Shown here one piece after another: positions 24,736 through 35,831 of a stretch of DNA of 64,000 bases (positions are counted from its first letter, which is position 1; each line of letters opens with the position of its first letter). A program made the translations under genes and the position numbers. The stretch covers positions 16,984,162 to 17,048,161 of the forward strand of contig VDFB02000001.1 of NCBI GenBank assembly GCA_007258455.2, read 5' to 3'. The notes under the pieces were generated by a model, which saw only the letters and a list, made by a program, of their open reading frames with translations, searched no databases and had not been told where the DNA came from. This DNA is from Sequoia sempervirens (Eukaryota; Streptophyta; Pinopsida; Cupressales; Cupressaceae).

Positions 24736-24746
24736 TAAAGGGGGAT
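24736..24746 (+). other. Polypurine tract of family G element
   Basis: TAAAGGGGGAT lies just left of the 3' LTR, the normal place for plus-strand priming. The G-rich runs at 24580-24670 (AAAGGGGGAGAG, AAAGGGGGCAT) are similar upstream tracts. Confidence 0.65.
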
Positions 24747-24748
24747 AT

Positions 24749-25859
24749 TTTTGGCACATGGATTCTAGTGTTGTCATTGATGGCAACTGAAGTCATTATT
24801 CTAGTCTGCAGATGATAATTTGCTCATACCGGTAGGCAAAGTAGAGAACAGAGTATTACTAGTAGAAAGCATGAAGAATAGGGTATCTGAGTAGTTTGTC
24901 GACCTGTATGCTTCACCGGATCATCATTTTGTGTTTTGGATCCACAAGATAGTTTGCTAAGCATATATGTTACCTTATTGGTAAGTTTTGTGATGCTGCA
25001 TTAATTGGTGTACGAGCTTGGAAATCTGGCAGGATGTTTTTATGTTTACTTGCTCATTGTGGTCGACTTAGTGAATATAGTGTGCTGAAAATGTATAAGG
25101 AGTAATTATTTAAATGTTTCTATGTTAGATAATTTTGTTTTGGGTTGTACCTATAGTCTAGCTGACTTGTGTGGGTGCACATCAAATATTTCTTGTGATT
25201 TGCACCAACATGTGAAGAGTATTTTGTATTTTATTTGAAGCTGACATATAGCAATTGAATTCTTGCCAGCAGATATATACGCAAGTTCAAGTAATTCATT
25301 TTGGTGTGTGCGTGTGTGTGATTGTGTGTATACAGTAGAAAAGATGTGTGTGCAAATATCATAAGATCAGTTGAATGAATTTTGCTTGAGCAGAATAGGA
25401 TTGTTGTGAATTAAGGCAGAGCAGAGTAGAGCTAAGTGCAAAGTCAGACAAGATGTCCAAAATTTGGTACATGAGCTTCACCGGAACTAAAACCAGGCAT
25501 TTTTAGATGCTATATTATCAGTTCAACATTTTGCTATAATCCAAACATCTTGTAAGGTAGTGAGCCTTCCTTATTTTGAGCAGTGAGCTCTAGGCAGTGT
25601 TCTTGAATGCATGTGCATTCCATTTTCTTCATACTTTTGATAGAGTATGTAAATTGTCGATTAATCTCCACCATGGTTTTTCCCCTAACAAGGTTTCCAC
25701 ATAAAAATCTTGATGTTATGGTGTTTTTATTGTTTCTTTAATTTTCTTGCATGTATATTTCAATTTAAATGTTGTGAATGGTTTATGATCAGAATTGAAA
25801 TTTAAATCTTACTAAACATTGATTCACCCTCCCCCTCTCAATGTTCCTTGAGTCCAACA
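24749..25859 (+). repeat. 3' LTR of family G element
   Basis: Starts at TTTTGGCACATGGATTCTAG (the expected TGTT is mutated) and ends CTTGAGTCCAACA. It aligns with 21154-22266 throughout, with many substitutions, implying an old insertion. Confidence 0.85.
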
Positions 25860-25864
25860 GAAGG

Positions 25865-27190
25865 ATCATTTATCTTGATTTTTTTTATTTTAAATGATTT
25901 ACAATTAGAAGTGTATGTGGCCTTGGATTAACCAATAGGAGTCAATGAGGATGATCACTCATATTGGATAACTGATAATTGATAATCATGAAGATTCATG
26001 CTCAATTATATAATTGAATGGTATCTCATTAATATAATCTTATCTTGAATGTTTGGCTATAAGTTTCCAATGAAAACTCACTAGACATGAACATTTGAAA
26101 GGGAGTATGAAATTTGAGAATAGAGGGATTGATGTTGCCTAGTAAAATGAATTAATTCTTCCTTGGCTCCTTTCTTGCAATGAACCAAGTCAATTAATGT
26201 GATATTTGATTGAATGTTATATTGGAGGTGTTGAAAAAATTGATTGATAAGTTGTGAGAAAGAGTGGATTCAATTATTAGGTAATGATAAAAACCAATGT
26301 TGATCTTTCAATGATCAAGGAAAGAGCTTGGCTAAAATAGAATATTTGAATATTAAATCACTATATAATGTGATGAATTCTAATACATAGTTATTAGGTC
26401 CCCCCTTTCTATTATACTTCTCAAATAATGGTATTTCATTTTTTTCAAGAATTGGGGTTCTTAGGATTGCAAATGGTAATGGGCTATGAGTGGGATTGAT
26501 TTTGGTTCATGTTAGATATTTTGTTTTTATAAAAAAGAAACATTTTATGAGAGTTGAATTATAGTGAGATCAATTGGTGACATGTGTTGATAATTTGTGG
26601 AATATGAAAGACTAGTTGTAATAGGTGGAGCGGTATTTTGATAAGTGGATTATGGAATATGTTGGAGAATGGATGGATTAAAGTTTTGATAAGTAAATGG
26701 AATATTGGAAGGAGGTGAGAAAAATTTAAATTGATTGATAGGATTTCCATACAAAATCCCCAAACTAGTGTTGAGACCATTACCAAATTGTGTAGTGGGG
26801 TTCTGACTAGAGTAGCGAAAGTACAAATAGAATATGTGATCATGGGAGTTGATATCTATGATCCTAGTTGATTTTAATGGGAGGAATTAAAAAGTTTGAC
26901 ACAACTGGTTGATATTGGAATATTTGAATATACAATGTGATCTAGCCTACATAAAATTTATATACCTTGTGAATCATTGATCAATTTCCTAAGGTTTTAT
27001 CCAAAAGAGGAACATTTTATCTAGCTGAAAATTTGGTACTAAAGTATAGTTGGAGACTAGCCAAGTCTTGATCTATCTTTTGGATTTTTTCTTCTAAAAA
27101 TGTATGATAAGGTTTTCCAACACCAATTCCACATGAATGGATTGCGATGAAGATGTCATTGGTAAAGTGGGAGTAGGAGTAGGATTAAAA
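25865..27190 (-). pseudogene. Tat gag relic (N-terminal and core parts)
   Basis: Upstream half of the gag gene split by the family G element. On the minus strand: a short coil (KPYHTFLEEKIQKIDQDLAS) near 27100; a Pro/Asn/Tyr/Ser-rich segment (IPFTYQNFNPSILQHIP near 26670); then between about 26340 and 26110 the gag core, read as LFP, stop, SLKDQHWFLSLPNN, then INQFFQHLQYNIQSNITLID, then GAKEELIHFTRQHQSLYSQI. The pattern of Leu-Pro-x-Ser-Leu-x-x-x-x-x-x-W-F...F-x-x-x-x-x-Y-N-I-x-x-x-x-T-L-x-D-L is that of plant Tat retrotransposon gag. Several stops are present. The 5' LTR expected to the right was not identified with confidence. Confidence 0.65.
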
Positions 27191-29008
27191 TGTGATTGTG
27201 TTACATGATATTTCCTTGAGTGAAAGAGTTAACACAATAAAACTCAACACTGTAACATTTGCTTAGGAGGATGCCAACATAGTGTGAAATTATCAAGGGT
27301 GACAATTTATGACACTACAAATAATTTTAATCAACACTAGATTTAATTCTAAATTTTAATTAAATAATAATATATTACCGAGTTACATCCAATTAATGCA
27401 TTTAAAATAGAAAAATAAACTTACTTATGTATTCTAACCACACCTGATTCACTCACATTTATTCCCTTTCAATATTAATTAAATAAAGTTATTTTTTAAT
27501 AGATATTTCCAATCATCTTCCTAGTATTAATTATAAAAGCCCAAATCATTTATTTATTTAATTTATTATTTTAGTCATTTCCTTAGAAATTCCAACCTTA
27601 ACTAAATAAATTTAATATATACTTATTTAATTTCATATTTTATATCCTTATCTTCCTGAAATTAAATGAATAGAAGCTATATATTTATTTGTTTTCATCC
27701 CAATCCATTATTTGATTAAAAACAATTAGTTGTAAAATTTTAAGCATGCTTAAACTATAGTTAAACTTGGACATTTCATGCATGTACATGACCCATGCTT
27801 GTAATTTCTCCATATATTCCTCTCATTCAAACTTTTCCATTCATTAAGACTAGAAAATATTAGCCCTTCACATTTCTTAAGAATAATGAATATTTTAGAC
27901 TTCCGAAAAGGTCTTTTCTTTATCATCACCATCTAAATCCCTCATCCATAATACAACTCCATTTTCCTATGAATTGCAAGGTGTCACTTGGAGGACTCTC
28001 ATGGCTCCAACCCTCTCAAATAATTAATTTATTTAAATCTCTCGAATGAATCCTATCCTTTCACCTTTCATCCCAAGACTATATAAATAACACATCATAT
28101 GGATTATTTTATATACTTCATGAACACATGGTTATGTTGGTTCTTTCATTTTATGCGTACTTCCCTCTTAGAGGTGACAATTGAGTGTGAGATAAAGGTT
28201 TAAATTTATTTTTTTAAGTATTTTATTTATGTTTCATGCTTGCTTGATGACACATAAATATATGCCTTCTCTCAAAGACTTTAGTGGTTTAATTTATTTC
28301 TTATTTATTAATCTAATTTGTAGATAATAGACAATATAAATTAAGATATTTATGTAAAGATTGAATTGCATAGTGCTTTAGTCAAACTCATTGACCCAAA
28401 ATTCATGAGTCACTAAGCTCATCTCACATTAGAATGAATGTTCCACTTACCACTCATTGCATCTAGGTGATGTTCACAAGATTTAAAATTAGGACTTTCC
28501 AAGAGGTCACTTATCCGAGCAGTACAACTCATTTTTGCTTAACCATGAAGTTTATCCCAAGATCAACCACACTTAGCTTACTACCTCATTTGCAAAATAT
28601 TTATCAAATTTTGTGCCTTAAGAACTAAAAACTATATGATTAAATCATGATATGAATATCTTGATTTAATACATTGCGAAAAAAAAACCTCTTGTTGGGG
28701 ACAAATAACTAGCTAATAGACTTTATATGTTAGTACCCATGCTCAGAATTAAGTATTTCTCACACTCATTTTCCTTTTTAGTTGCAAGTTTTTTTCATTG
28801 AAAATAGTTTAAATATAATTTTATTGTTTATAGTTCTAAGTCATCTAGAAAAAAAATGAATTCAAATAGTTAGCATGATGATTGAAGAAAGAAAATAAGC
28901 CAGGTCAGAGGAGAAATGGAGTGTATTATTATTTCATCCACTAATTATTTATGTGGGATTTATTTTTTATTAAGATTGCTTATAATGTTCAGACCTTGCA
29001 AAATAAAG
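27191..29008. other. AT-rich, LTR-like DNA without coding capacity
   Basis: The stretch is full of ATTAATTAAATAAA words like the LTR at 15761-16728 and holds a TATA-like ACTATATAAATAAC at 28079. It may be a solo or truncated Tat-type LTR, but I could not fix its ends. The 5S-like patch at 28491 lies inside it. Confidence 0.4.
28491..28564 (-). ncRNA. Degenerate 5S-rRNA-like segment
   Basis: Plus-strand AGGACTTTCCAAGAGGTCAC, then TTATCCGAGCAGTAC, then CTC...GCTTAAC follows in order and near-spacing the reverse complement of the 3' two thirds of plant 5S rRNA (AGGACTTCCCAGGAGGTCAC, CCATCCTAGTACTAC, CTC...GCTTAAC). I estimate about 70% identity over 70 bases. Not a functional gene: the rest of the molecule and a pol III terminator are absent. 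5S-derived sequence is known in plant Cassandra TRIM LTRs and in 5S-derived SINEs; which applies here is unclear. Confidence 0.55.
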
Positions 29009-29446
29009 TGTTGGATTATAACAATGAAATTCATAGAACAAGGAGAGAAAAAATTGTAAAACTAAATCTTAACTTTAGAAAAATAGTTTTACTTTGAAAG
29101 GAAATTTCTAATTTATTCAGAGGAATAAAACTTGTTTTTCTATGTTTGGTAACTGTTGTTATTTAGAATATATACTATATATCTTTGTGCCTTGAAGGCA
29201 AAGAAAATTGTAAAGTAATTGATAGCAGTAGTTGTGAAGATTGTATTTTGGTTCTCTCTAAGAAATAAGAATACTAATACCTTGCCCGTGGATGTTTCCT
29301 TGTCATTTTGTCAAGTTTTTACCATGTAAATCTATGTCTACTGTGTTATTTTATTATGTTTTATTTTCTCTATTATTTGTTCACAACTAATTTGTGCATA
29401 AACTATTTTATTTATTCTGGGTCTTTTAGCTTCTGCTTGCACAACA
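29009..29446 (+). repeat. 5' LTR of outer Copia
   Basis: 438 bp from TGTTGGATTATAACAATGAA to CTTGCACAACA. Its first 70 bases match 59920-59989. Near its 3' part (29286-29336) it has the motif GTTTTTACCATGTAAATCTA, a variant of the one shared by the other LTRs here. The preceding pentamer is TAAAG; the right duplication cannot be checked because the 3' LTR is cut. Confidence 0.8.
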
Positions 29447-29448
29447 AG

Positions 29449-29460
29449 TGGTATCAGAGC
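29449..29460 (+). other. Primer-binding site of outer Copia
   Basis: TGGTATCAGAGC, a perfect 12-base match to the plant initiator-Met site, two bases after the LTR. Confidence 0.9.
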
Positions 29461-29513
29461 AATTATTTTTGCAACTACTATGTTAGGATTTGGTGTTTTT
29501 TTTATAGCATCAA

Positions 29514-30038
29514 ATGGAAAAGTTTTTGAATGCATGGTTCGAGGTGGATAAATTTAATGGGAAGAATAACTTTGAGCTTTCGAAGCTCAATATGCATGAT
29601 TTGTTAGTGTACCAAGGGTTGCACAAAGTGTTGGTAGGAAACAGAAAGAAACCTACAAATACGATTGATGAGGATTGGGAAGGTCTAGATATGAGAAATA
29701 TTAACACAATTCGATTTTGTTTAGTAGATTATATTATTTCTAATATTTTTGGAGAGGATATGACTACAGGCTTATGGAGCACTATGGAAATTATGTACAT
29801 GAAAAATTCCTTGAAAAACCAGATCTACTTGAATAGGCAATTGTATAGTTTGAAAATGAAGGAAGATATAAAAATTACTAATCATTTAAATATTTTCAAT
29901 ACTCTTATTTGTCAATTATCTAGTATGGGTGTAAAAATCAAAGATGAAGACAAAGCAGTTACACAATTGTGTTCATTGACCGATTCTTGGAATCACTTAG
30001 TCACTTTTATTATCTTTAGCACAACCAACACCCTTTAA
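29514..30038 (+). pseudogene. Copia gag (outer element)
   Basis: 174-codon open frame starting MEKFLNAWFEVDKFNGKNNF, 53 bases after the primer-binding site. It has the plant Copia gag plan: F-x-G-x-N-[FY]-x-x-x-[KL]-x-x-M near the start, then a W-x-x-L-[DE], an LW-x-x-[ML] and LNRQLYSLKM, and QLSSMGVKIKDEDK in the second half. The frame ends at 30036 in a region that normally continues to the zinc knuckle, so the reading frame is broken there. The protein would form the particle shell. It closely parallels the gag at 51875, sharing about one third of residues by eye. Confidence 0.8.
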
Positions 30039-30040
30039 TT

Positions 30041-30525
30041 TGATTCTATTGTGGGAGTTTTTTGTCTGAAGAGGTGTGAAAGAAGTCTAAAACAAATACC
30101 TCCACACCAAAAGCAATGGGGGCTAGAGGTCGATCCACAGAAAAAGGGGAGAATTTGAGAGGAACATCTAGATCTAAGTCAAAAGGTAGAGAGGGTAAGG
30201 GAAAATGTTGGTATTACAACAAATCTAGGCATCTCAAGAAAGATTGTTGGAAGATGAAATAAGAGAATGATGAATCCAAAAAGGAAGCGAATCTAGTTGA
30301 GACAAGTTCATGCATGGTTGATGAAGTATTATATATTTGTAATTTCTAACAATGTGATGAGGAATGGTTATTAAATTATGGTGCTTCAAATCATATGTGT
30401 CCACATAGGAGTTGGTTTTCTACTTACAAAGCTATTGATGGCGGTTTAGTACTTGTGGGAAACAATGTTTCATGTAAGACTATTGGGATTGGGAGCAGTA
30501 AGATTAAAATGTTTGACAGTGTTGT
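30041..30525 (+). pseudogene. Copia gag C-terminus and protease (outer element), up to the Tat insertion
   Basis: Near 30196-30250 is a degraded zinc knuckle, KCWYYNKSRHLKKDCW, in which the second Cys is Tyr and the Gly before His is Arg. The protease follows: WLLNYGASNHMCPHRSWF at about 30364-30417, where the catalytic Asp-Ser-Gly is changed to Asn-Tyr-Gly, so the enzyme would be inactive. The frame runs on to KIKMFDS at 30520, where the Tat element enters; its continuation resumes at 49926. Confidence 0.75.
30521..30525. repeat. Left target duplication of Tat element (GTTGT)
   Basis: GTTGT here and at 49921-49925 flank the Tat element. One copy is needed to read the outer Copia frame through. 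Confidence 0.85.
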
Positions 30526-30893
30526 TGAACCATAGATTATTAGTACCAATGCACTTCTCTAGCTCTTCCAGGGTTTTTCACCTAAAGGGAGAGAGGTAGG
30601 GCCAAAAATGTTAAGGGGTTCATTCAAATTATTGTTATGTATGATGTTATCTATAATAAATGAAATGAACTACGTGCAATTATGTGATCTAAATAAGTGA
30701 TAATGAATGCAAAATCTATGATTTATGCTATGTTTGAAAACATGGTGTTGTTTGCAAAAAGCTTAAAAGAATGAACAAAGATGTAAATTAAACTAAACAA
30801 AAAAGTTGATTTTTAGAATGGGTGCACCTGGGAAATAAAAGAAGAATGGAAAAAAAATATGGAAATTTGATGAAGTCTGGATTTGAGCTGACT

Positions 30894-30926
30894 GGTACTC
30901 ATTCGCCACCCTGGGCGAATCAGTCC
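30894..30926. repeat. Palindrome 1 in Tat LTR
   Basis: Imperfect dyad around CATTCGCCACCCTGGGCGAATCAG; arms ATTCGCC and GGCGAAT are complementary. The equivalent in the other LTR is at 48709. Confidence 0.75.
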
Positions 30927-31011
30927 TAGGTTAGGACTTTTTCTGCACAGAAGCTATTTTCTGTCAACAAGGAACCGGGATCTGCTTCTGACTCAAATTT
31001 GCACCTCGGGA

Positions 31012-31044
31012 GGGATTCATTCACCATGCATGGTGAATCAATCC
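31012..31044. repeat. Palindrome 2 in Tat LTR
   Basis: GGGATTCATTCACCATGCAT then GGTGAATCAATCC: arms ATTCACCATG and CATGGTGAAT form a perfect 20-bp palindrome centred on ATGCAT. Equivalent at 48826. Confidence 0.8.
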
Positions 31045-31842
31045 ACTTTCAAATTTTTGCAACTTCAAAGTTATGTTTTGTACCTTGACGCCTGCATAGC
31101 AATTTATGATAGAAACCTGACTCAAGATCTCATAAAATTCCTACAAAACAGCTTAAATTATTTTTCTAATGGGGGGTTTACCTTGGTTAGACCCCTAGTT
31201 GGGTAATTAAACTTGAATTGAGAAAAATCTACATAAAACCCTAGCCTTAGATGTCTTGAAGACTAGGAAGATCTAAAATATGACAAAATCACTATTCTAT
31301 TATTCTAGAATAAGCAATGCAAGAATGATTTGTATGATGAAATATCTCAACCCTATAAACCTTACAACATATGAAAAATGGAAATGAAATAGTATGCAAA
31401 TGAAGAAAAAACAAAATGCAAACCTTAATCTAAAGATATAGTGAAAATGGAAGATGGAATCAATATGAAACCAAGTCCTTAGGTGTGATTTGGTGGCTAG
31501 TTGCATTTCCTCACCCTCTATTTCTTCATGTTTCACCATAGGAATCCATCATCAACCCTTTGTAATGTTGAATCTTGACAAAAAGAGTGAGCTTCAAGAC
31601 CTGAAAAAACCCTAGTTTGTTGCCCTAAAACATCAACTTTTGCTAATGAGATTTGTGGTAGAAGACTTAATTTTAGAAATTGATTTTGAAAAATGACTAA
31701 AGATGTGTAAATTTACTTTAAATGGGTATTTATAAGCAACAACACCTTATTTTTCCATTATTTAGACCTAAGAGGCTGATATTCACTGGAAATTTAAGTT
31801 AAATTAATCAAATTCCTGCTCAAAATTGAATTTTCCCTCAAA

Positions 31843-31918
31843 GGGGACTCATTCACCACCCTTGGTGAATGGATCCCACCAGAGGGGAGTCATTCACCCA
31901 AGGTGGTGAATGGGTCCC
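31843..31918. repeat. Palindromes 3 and 4 in Tat LTR (tandem)
   Basis: Two adjacent copies of the dyad, 31843-31877 (ATTCACCACCCTTGGTGAAT) and 31884-31918 (ATTCACCCAAGGTGGTGAAT), of similar sequence with the centre inverted. The other LTR (49657-49691) has only one, which accounts for a 41-bp length difference. Confidence 0.8.
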
Positions 31919-32143
31919 GCTACTAATTTTTGAAGGTGGGTTTTCAGGGTATGAAAGAATTATGTGTTGTTTGTCAGGTTTTAGGTGATTTATCAGGTAA
32001 AACGGGCCTCTAGATAAAAAATAATGTGTCTTAGGGGCCTATAAATTTTGTTTTGAAGGATAAAAGATTTCAGGGAACTCAAAAGTGGGTCTAATTATGC
32101 GTGAAATATCTCTTTTCTTAAGAGGGTCCAATTTTCTACAACA

Positions 32144-32748
32144 GATTTAGCCCCAACTTTAGCGCCCATATGACTCTACATGTATATGTAAGCTAAAGGA
32201 CTCTAAATGATGCACTTTTTTACATAAAAGGATACTCATTCAAAAGACAGGAGAACAAAACCCCTAGTGTAGTTATCCATACAACTATAGCATTAGGAAC
32301 CGCATCTTGCAACACACATTCATTAGTTGCCCAAAATTCCTTTTATCCAACTCTTAGGAATCCAATTTGAGGGTAGATGTATGCCCCCGCTTGATTCCAC
32401 TTGCTTTATAGAGGTGGAATCAAGGTAGCAATCTAGCCACGTCGAATAAGAAACATCAATATTGTAGGGCATTTCAAAGTACCATGCCTCATGATGATAG
32501 AAAAATGATGATTTCAGGTGTGGAATCATGACTCCAACACATCAAACATTGTCGAAAATGGATTACCCTAGCTCTCATTATGTTGATTTGAAGAATATAG
32601 ACTTTATGAACTCTTAAGATAAGATAGCCGTAGGTTAATGCGTAAGAGTAAAAAGAGGTGAAAATGAATTAAAATAAGTAGAATAAAATAATGTGTCACT
32701 ATTCATCTTATGTTCATGTAGGTTGAGAGTGATACGTGAGAGAAGAAA
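32144..32748. other. Polypurine tract and 3' untranslated region of Tat element
   Basis: On the minus strand GGGCGCTAAAGTTGGGGCTAAATC directly precedes the 3' LTR start TGTTGTAG, a purine-rich tract in the correct place. The remaining about 580 bases show no gene on either strand. Confidence 0.6.
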
Positions 32749-35167
32749 ATGTTGAGCAGACGGGAGTACACACCTTCACCGCTGTATGATCTTTGTGAGC
32801 AGGTGGCATGCAACAAGCTATACTATGAGGTAAGTCGATTCTCCAACTTTTTCCTTGTGATTTTGTAATAATTTAATGATTTTAATGCATGGATAGGTTA
32901 ATTTAGATTCTTGGAAAAAAAATTCACAAAGTGTCCCCTTTTTTTGCATAGTGTCTTGTTTCTTTGCGAAGTGTCTTGTTTCTTTGCGAAGTGTCCTAGA
33001 AGGGTTCTAAAGTGTCTAGGACCATTAGAAAAGAACACTAGATTGACTTTAGTGCACTTGCATGATGAAATATGTGAAAATTGAAGAATTTAGATGAAAT
33101 TTAGAGCATTTTGTTATGATTTTGATAGGTCCCTACCCAGTCACGATAGTGGCTACGGGGAAGACAACTCACATTTCTGAGAGATCATGTGCCAATGCTA
33201 TCGGCATTAGAGACATAGCATTTATAGTCAGTGGGTATCTATTGGGAATATCTTATGCCACCTATAAGATACCATGACGCCATTCTTATGGCTCTATGCA
33301 AGCATTGAGATGTTGATACTTGTACCTTTCATCTTCCCACTGGGAAAATGATGATCACTCTCAAGGACATACACCGCATTCTCCAAGTTCCCATTTGGGG
33401 AGAGTGGGTATATTTCTAGGGGGATAAGTCATTCCAGGAGAAGAAGAGAGATATGCATTACTATCTAGTTGGGCTTGTACATGATGAGTGAGTTAGAGCA
33501 TGGATCCAACTTCCCATGTTGTTGTATTCATGAGCTCCTATGGTCAAACGGGTTATGATGAAAATAATGGCACTGGTTCTCAATCCAAATAGACGAGTGA
33601 CACACTTGTATGGAGGACTGGTACACTTGATACAAAGGATGTATGACTGGAGGGTAGTCTATGCTTTGGGCCACTACATTTTAGCACACTTGTATTATAA
33701 TCTTGGCTAGTTTGTATTTTGAGAGATCAACAATATGGTCCATTGTACACTTCTACAAGTGTGGTGCCTTGAACATATCACATGTACCAAGCCTATCAAA
33801 TTCCCTTGTGGTATAGCTGCAGGATATCCATGAGCATTCTACTATCCTTTACAAGGCATGTGGTAGTATGGGGATTTACAGTTTTGGAGGGTGAGATTTG
33901 ACTGGCTAGAGGAGGATGAGATCCTATGGAGACCTTATCTACTCACTCTATAGTGACCAGATCCCACCGAACAGTTATGGAGGATGTAGATGGACAGGTA
34001 TCTAGCTAGGAGGCATGACAATGTTGTACGACCTTTCTATTATGGGAAATTCATGCGATATTTTGCATAGGTGTAGACACCGTCGAGGGCATGCCCCTTC
34101 ATTAGACAATTAGTGCAGAGTGCCTAGAGGCTAGGTGATACTATTTTTCTGACTATAGATCATGTTCATGGGAGTGATTCTCATGATTTAGATCATGACC
34201 AACCACCAACATCCAACACTGATGATCTTGGAAGCATAGAAAAGCATGAGGAGTGGTGGTCATATGCATGACCAACTCCTATTTTCCCCATGGATTTCCC
34301 TATAGGTGATATCGGACCAACACCAGATGAGGGTGATGAGCCAAAGGACAGAGCATAGGAGGTATAGTATAGGCCAACAAATATTTTTATAGATGTTATT
34401 GATTAGGATTACCAATCCAATGTTGATCTTGACTATGTGGAATAGCATGGAGGAGAGGAGGAGGAGGAGGAGGATTATGAAAAGGATGATTATTACGAGG
34501 AGAAGCCACCCCTAAGTGAGGGTGATGAGGTAGCTATTGAGGATTGTGACGAGCATGGAGAGTCCTCACATACTTATAGGACTAGATCTTGTGCAATAGC
34601 TACAGGAGACATCGACAACCAAAGTCAGAGAGAGTCTAGCACATCCTCGATGCCCCCCAGAGAGGATGAGGTTGACATTCCTCATGCATCTGGAGACATA
34701 GGTGATGATATTTAATTTTACACATGTCCTTTAGTATTATCTACTTTATTTATATATATATATATATATATCATGATGATGTGTTACTGATTGTGTACAT
34801 TATCTATCTTGCAGGAGCAATGAGAGATTGGCAAGAGTTCTATCTTCAAGCTACCATAGAGATAGTGCCTACATCCATCAACGAGGATGAGATGGATCCT
34901 GACTACATGACCCCACTGATTGTGGAGGAGGATCCAAAGTCAATAAGACCTTTCACAAGGTTACGGACAGCATATGAGAGTGTGATGAGATGACTACGTT
35001 GGTCTAAGAGTGCACTACAATCAACATAGACTGCAGTAGAGGTAGAGAGACTGAATGCAAAGCTAGCACAAACACAAGCAAAGAGGGATCAGATGACAGA
35101 GGAGCAGCTTGTAGCTATTGCTCAAGTACAGGGTCTAGAGTATGCACTTAGACTGAGTAGTTCATGA
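32749..35167 (+). pseudogene. Plant mobile domain (PMD) protein gene, three exons, antisense in Tat element
   Basis: Exon 1 (32749-32829) is an intact 27-codon frame beginning MLSRREYTPSPLYDLCEQVA and ending at a GAG|GTAAGT donor. Intron 1 ends TTTTGATAG at 33128. Exon 2 (33129-34701) contains the PMD core: DVDTCTFHLPTGKMMITLKD then IHRILQVPIWGEW, later APMVKRVMMKIMALVLNPNR and an aromatic LYYNLG region, then an acidic tail with a (GAG)n run near 34450. Intron 2 (34702-34814, GT...TTGCAG) holds a (TA)n run. Exon 3 adds a 90-codon open piece with a coiled coil. At least ten stops break exon 2. PMD proteins descend from transposon proteins and some act in silencing; antisense PMD-like ORFs in Tat elements have been described, so this is likely part of the element. 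Confidence 0.7.
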
Positions 35168-35831
35168 TCACAATCACACACAACCATCTCACGACGACCA
35201 AGGACCATATCATGAGTGCTAGATCCTAAGGGGTCTAGCTCTTATAGACCTATATGAATTTGTATATGATACTGAGATGTATATAAAACTTTGATATATA
35301 TATATATAGACATGCACATTTGATGTTATTATGATGTGTCTCTTTGTGTGGATGTTTAAATGCAATGTGATTAATTAAATGACCTAAGGTAAAAGTATTT
35401 AATTAATATTGACATGATTTAACAGGATTAATGTGATATAATGTAAAATGTATTGTAGTTTCACTTTAGATACAACATTGATAATTACAAAAGAATATGT
35501 TAAATTAAATACACTGATAAGGATCTAACTTAACATAACATGAAGGTGAATAGTATGAAGCCAAAAGAAATTATAAAATGAACTTAAATAATTACCTTAG
35601 TGTTCAACACAAATAAAAAATTAGTTGTCAAGAATGAAGCAATGTGAAAGCTATTTAGAATAACATTAAATAACTTTAAACAACACTGTTGTATTAATCA
35701 TACTATTCATAGGGGTTAGAGATAATGCTGATGCAAATGTGTGGCATTAATAGGTTCCTTAAGGGGTGTTCCCTCAAGTTGCATTAAGAGATAAGCACTA
35801 GACCCATAATTGGTATCAACTATGTAAGTTC
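35168..35831. other. Spacer between PMD gene and integrase
   Basis: AT-rich, about 660 bases, with a TATATATATATA run at 35297. No gene seen on either strand. Confidence 0.5.

Larger units (their letters stand above)
21154..25859 (+). mobile_element. Complete gag-only LTR retrotransposon (family G, TR-GAG type)
   Basis: Two LTRs of about 1.11 kb (21154-22266 and 24749-25859) flank a 2.48-kb interior with a primer-binding site, one long gag-like frame and a polypurine tract. Flanking pentamers TAAGG (21149) and GAAGG (25860) match at four of five positions, consistent with an aged target duplication. The interior contains no protease, integrase, reverse transcriptase or RNase H similarity, so the element matches the published TR-GAG concept: terminal repeats plus gag, mobilised by another element's enzymes. 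Initiator-Met primer use and LTR style suggest a Copia helper. It is inserted in a minus-strand Tat gag relic. Confidence 0.85.
30526..32143 (-). repeat. 3' LTR of Tat element
   Basis: 1,618 bp, plus-strand edges TGAACCATAGATTATTAG and TTCTACAACA. It aligns with 41583-41939 plus 48700-49920. It carries four 33-35 bp palindromes at 30894, 31012, 31843 and 31884. Confidence 0.85.

Noticed and set aside
29308..29535. Open frames across the outer Copia LTR/leader
   Set aside because: They span the LTR end and primer-binding site; translated sequence is low-complexity Phe/Tyr/Cys.
30541..30549. First-guess Tat 3' LTR edge at 30541 with ACCAA as duplication
   Set aside because: The two LTRs remain alignable further left to TGAACCAT (30526 and 41583), and GTTGT then flanks both sides with the host frame restored.
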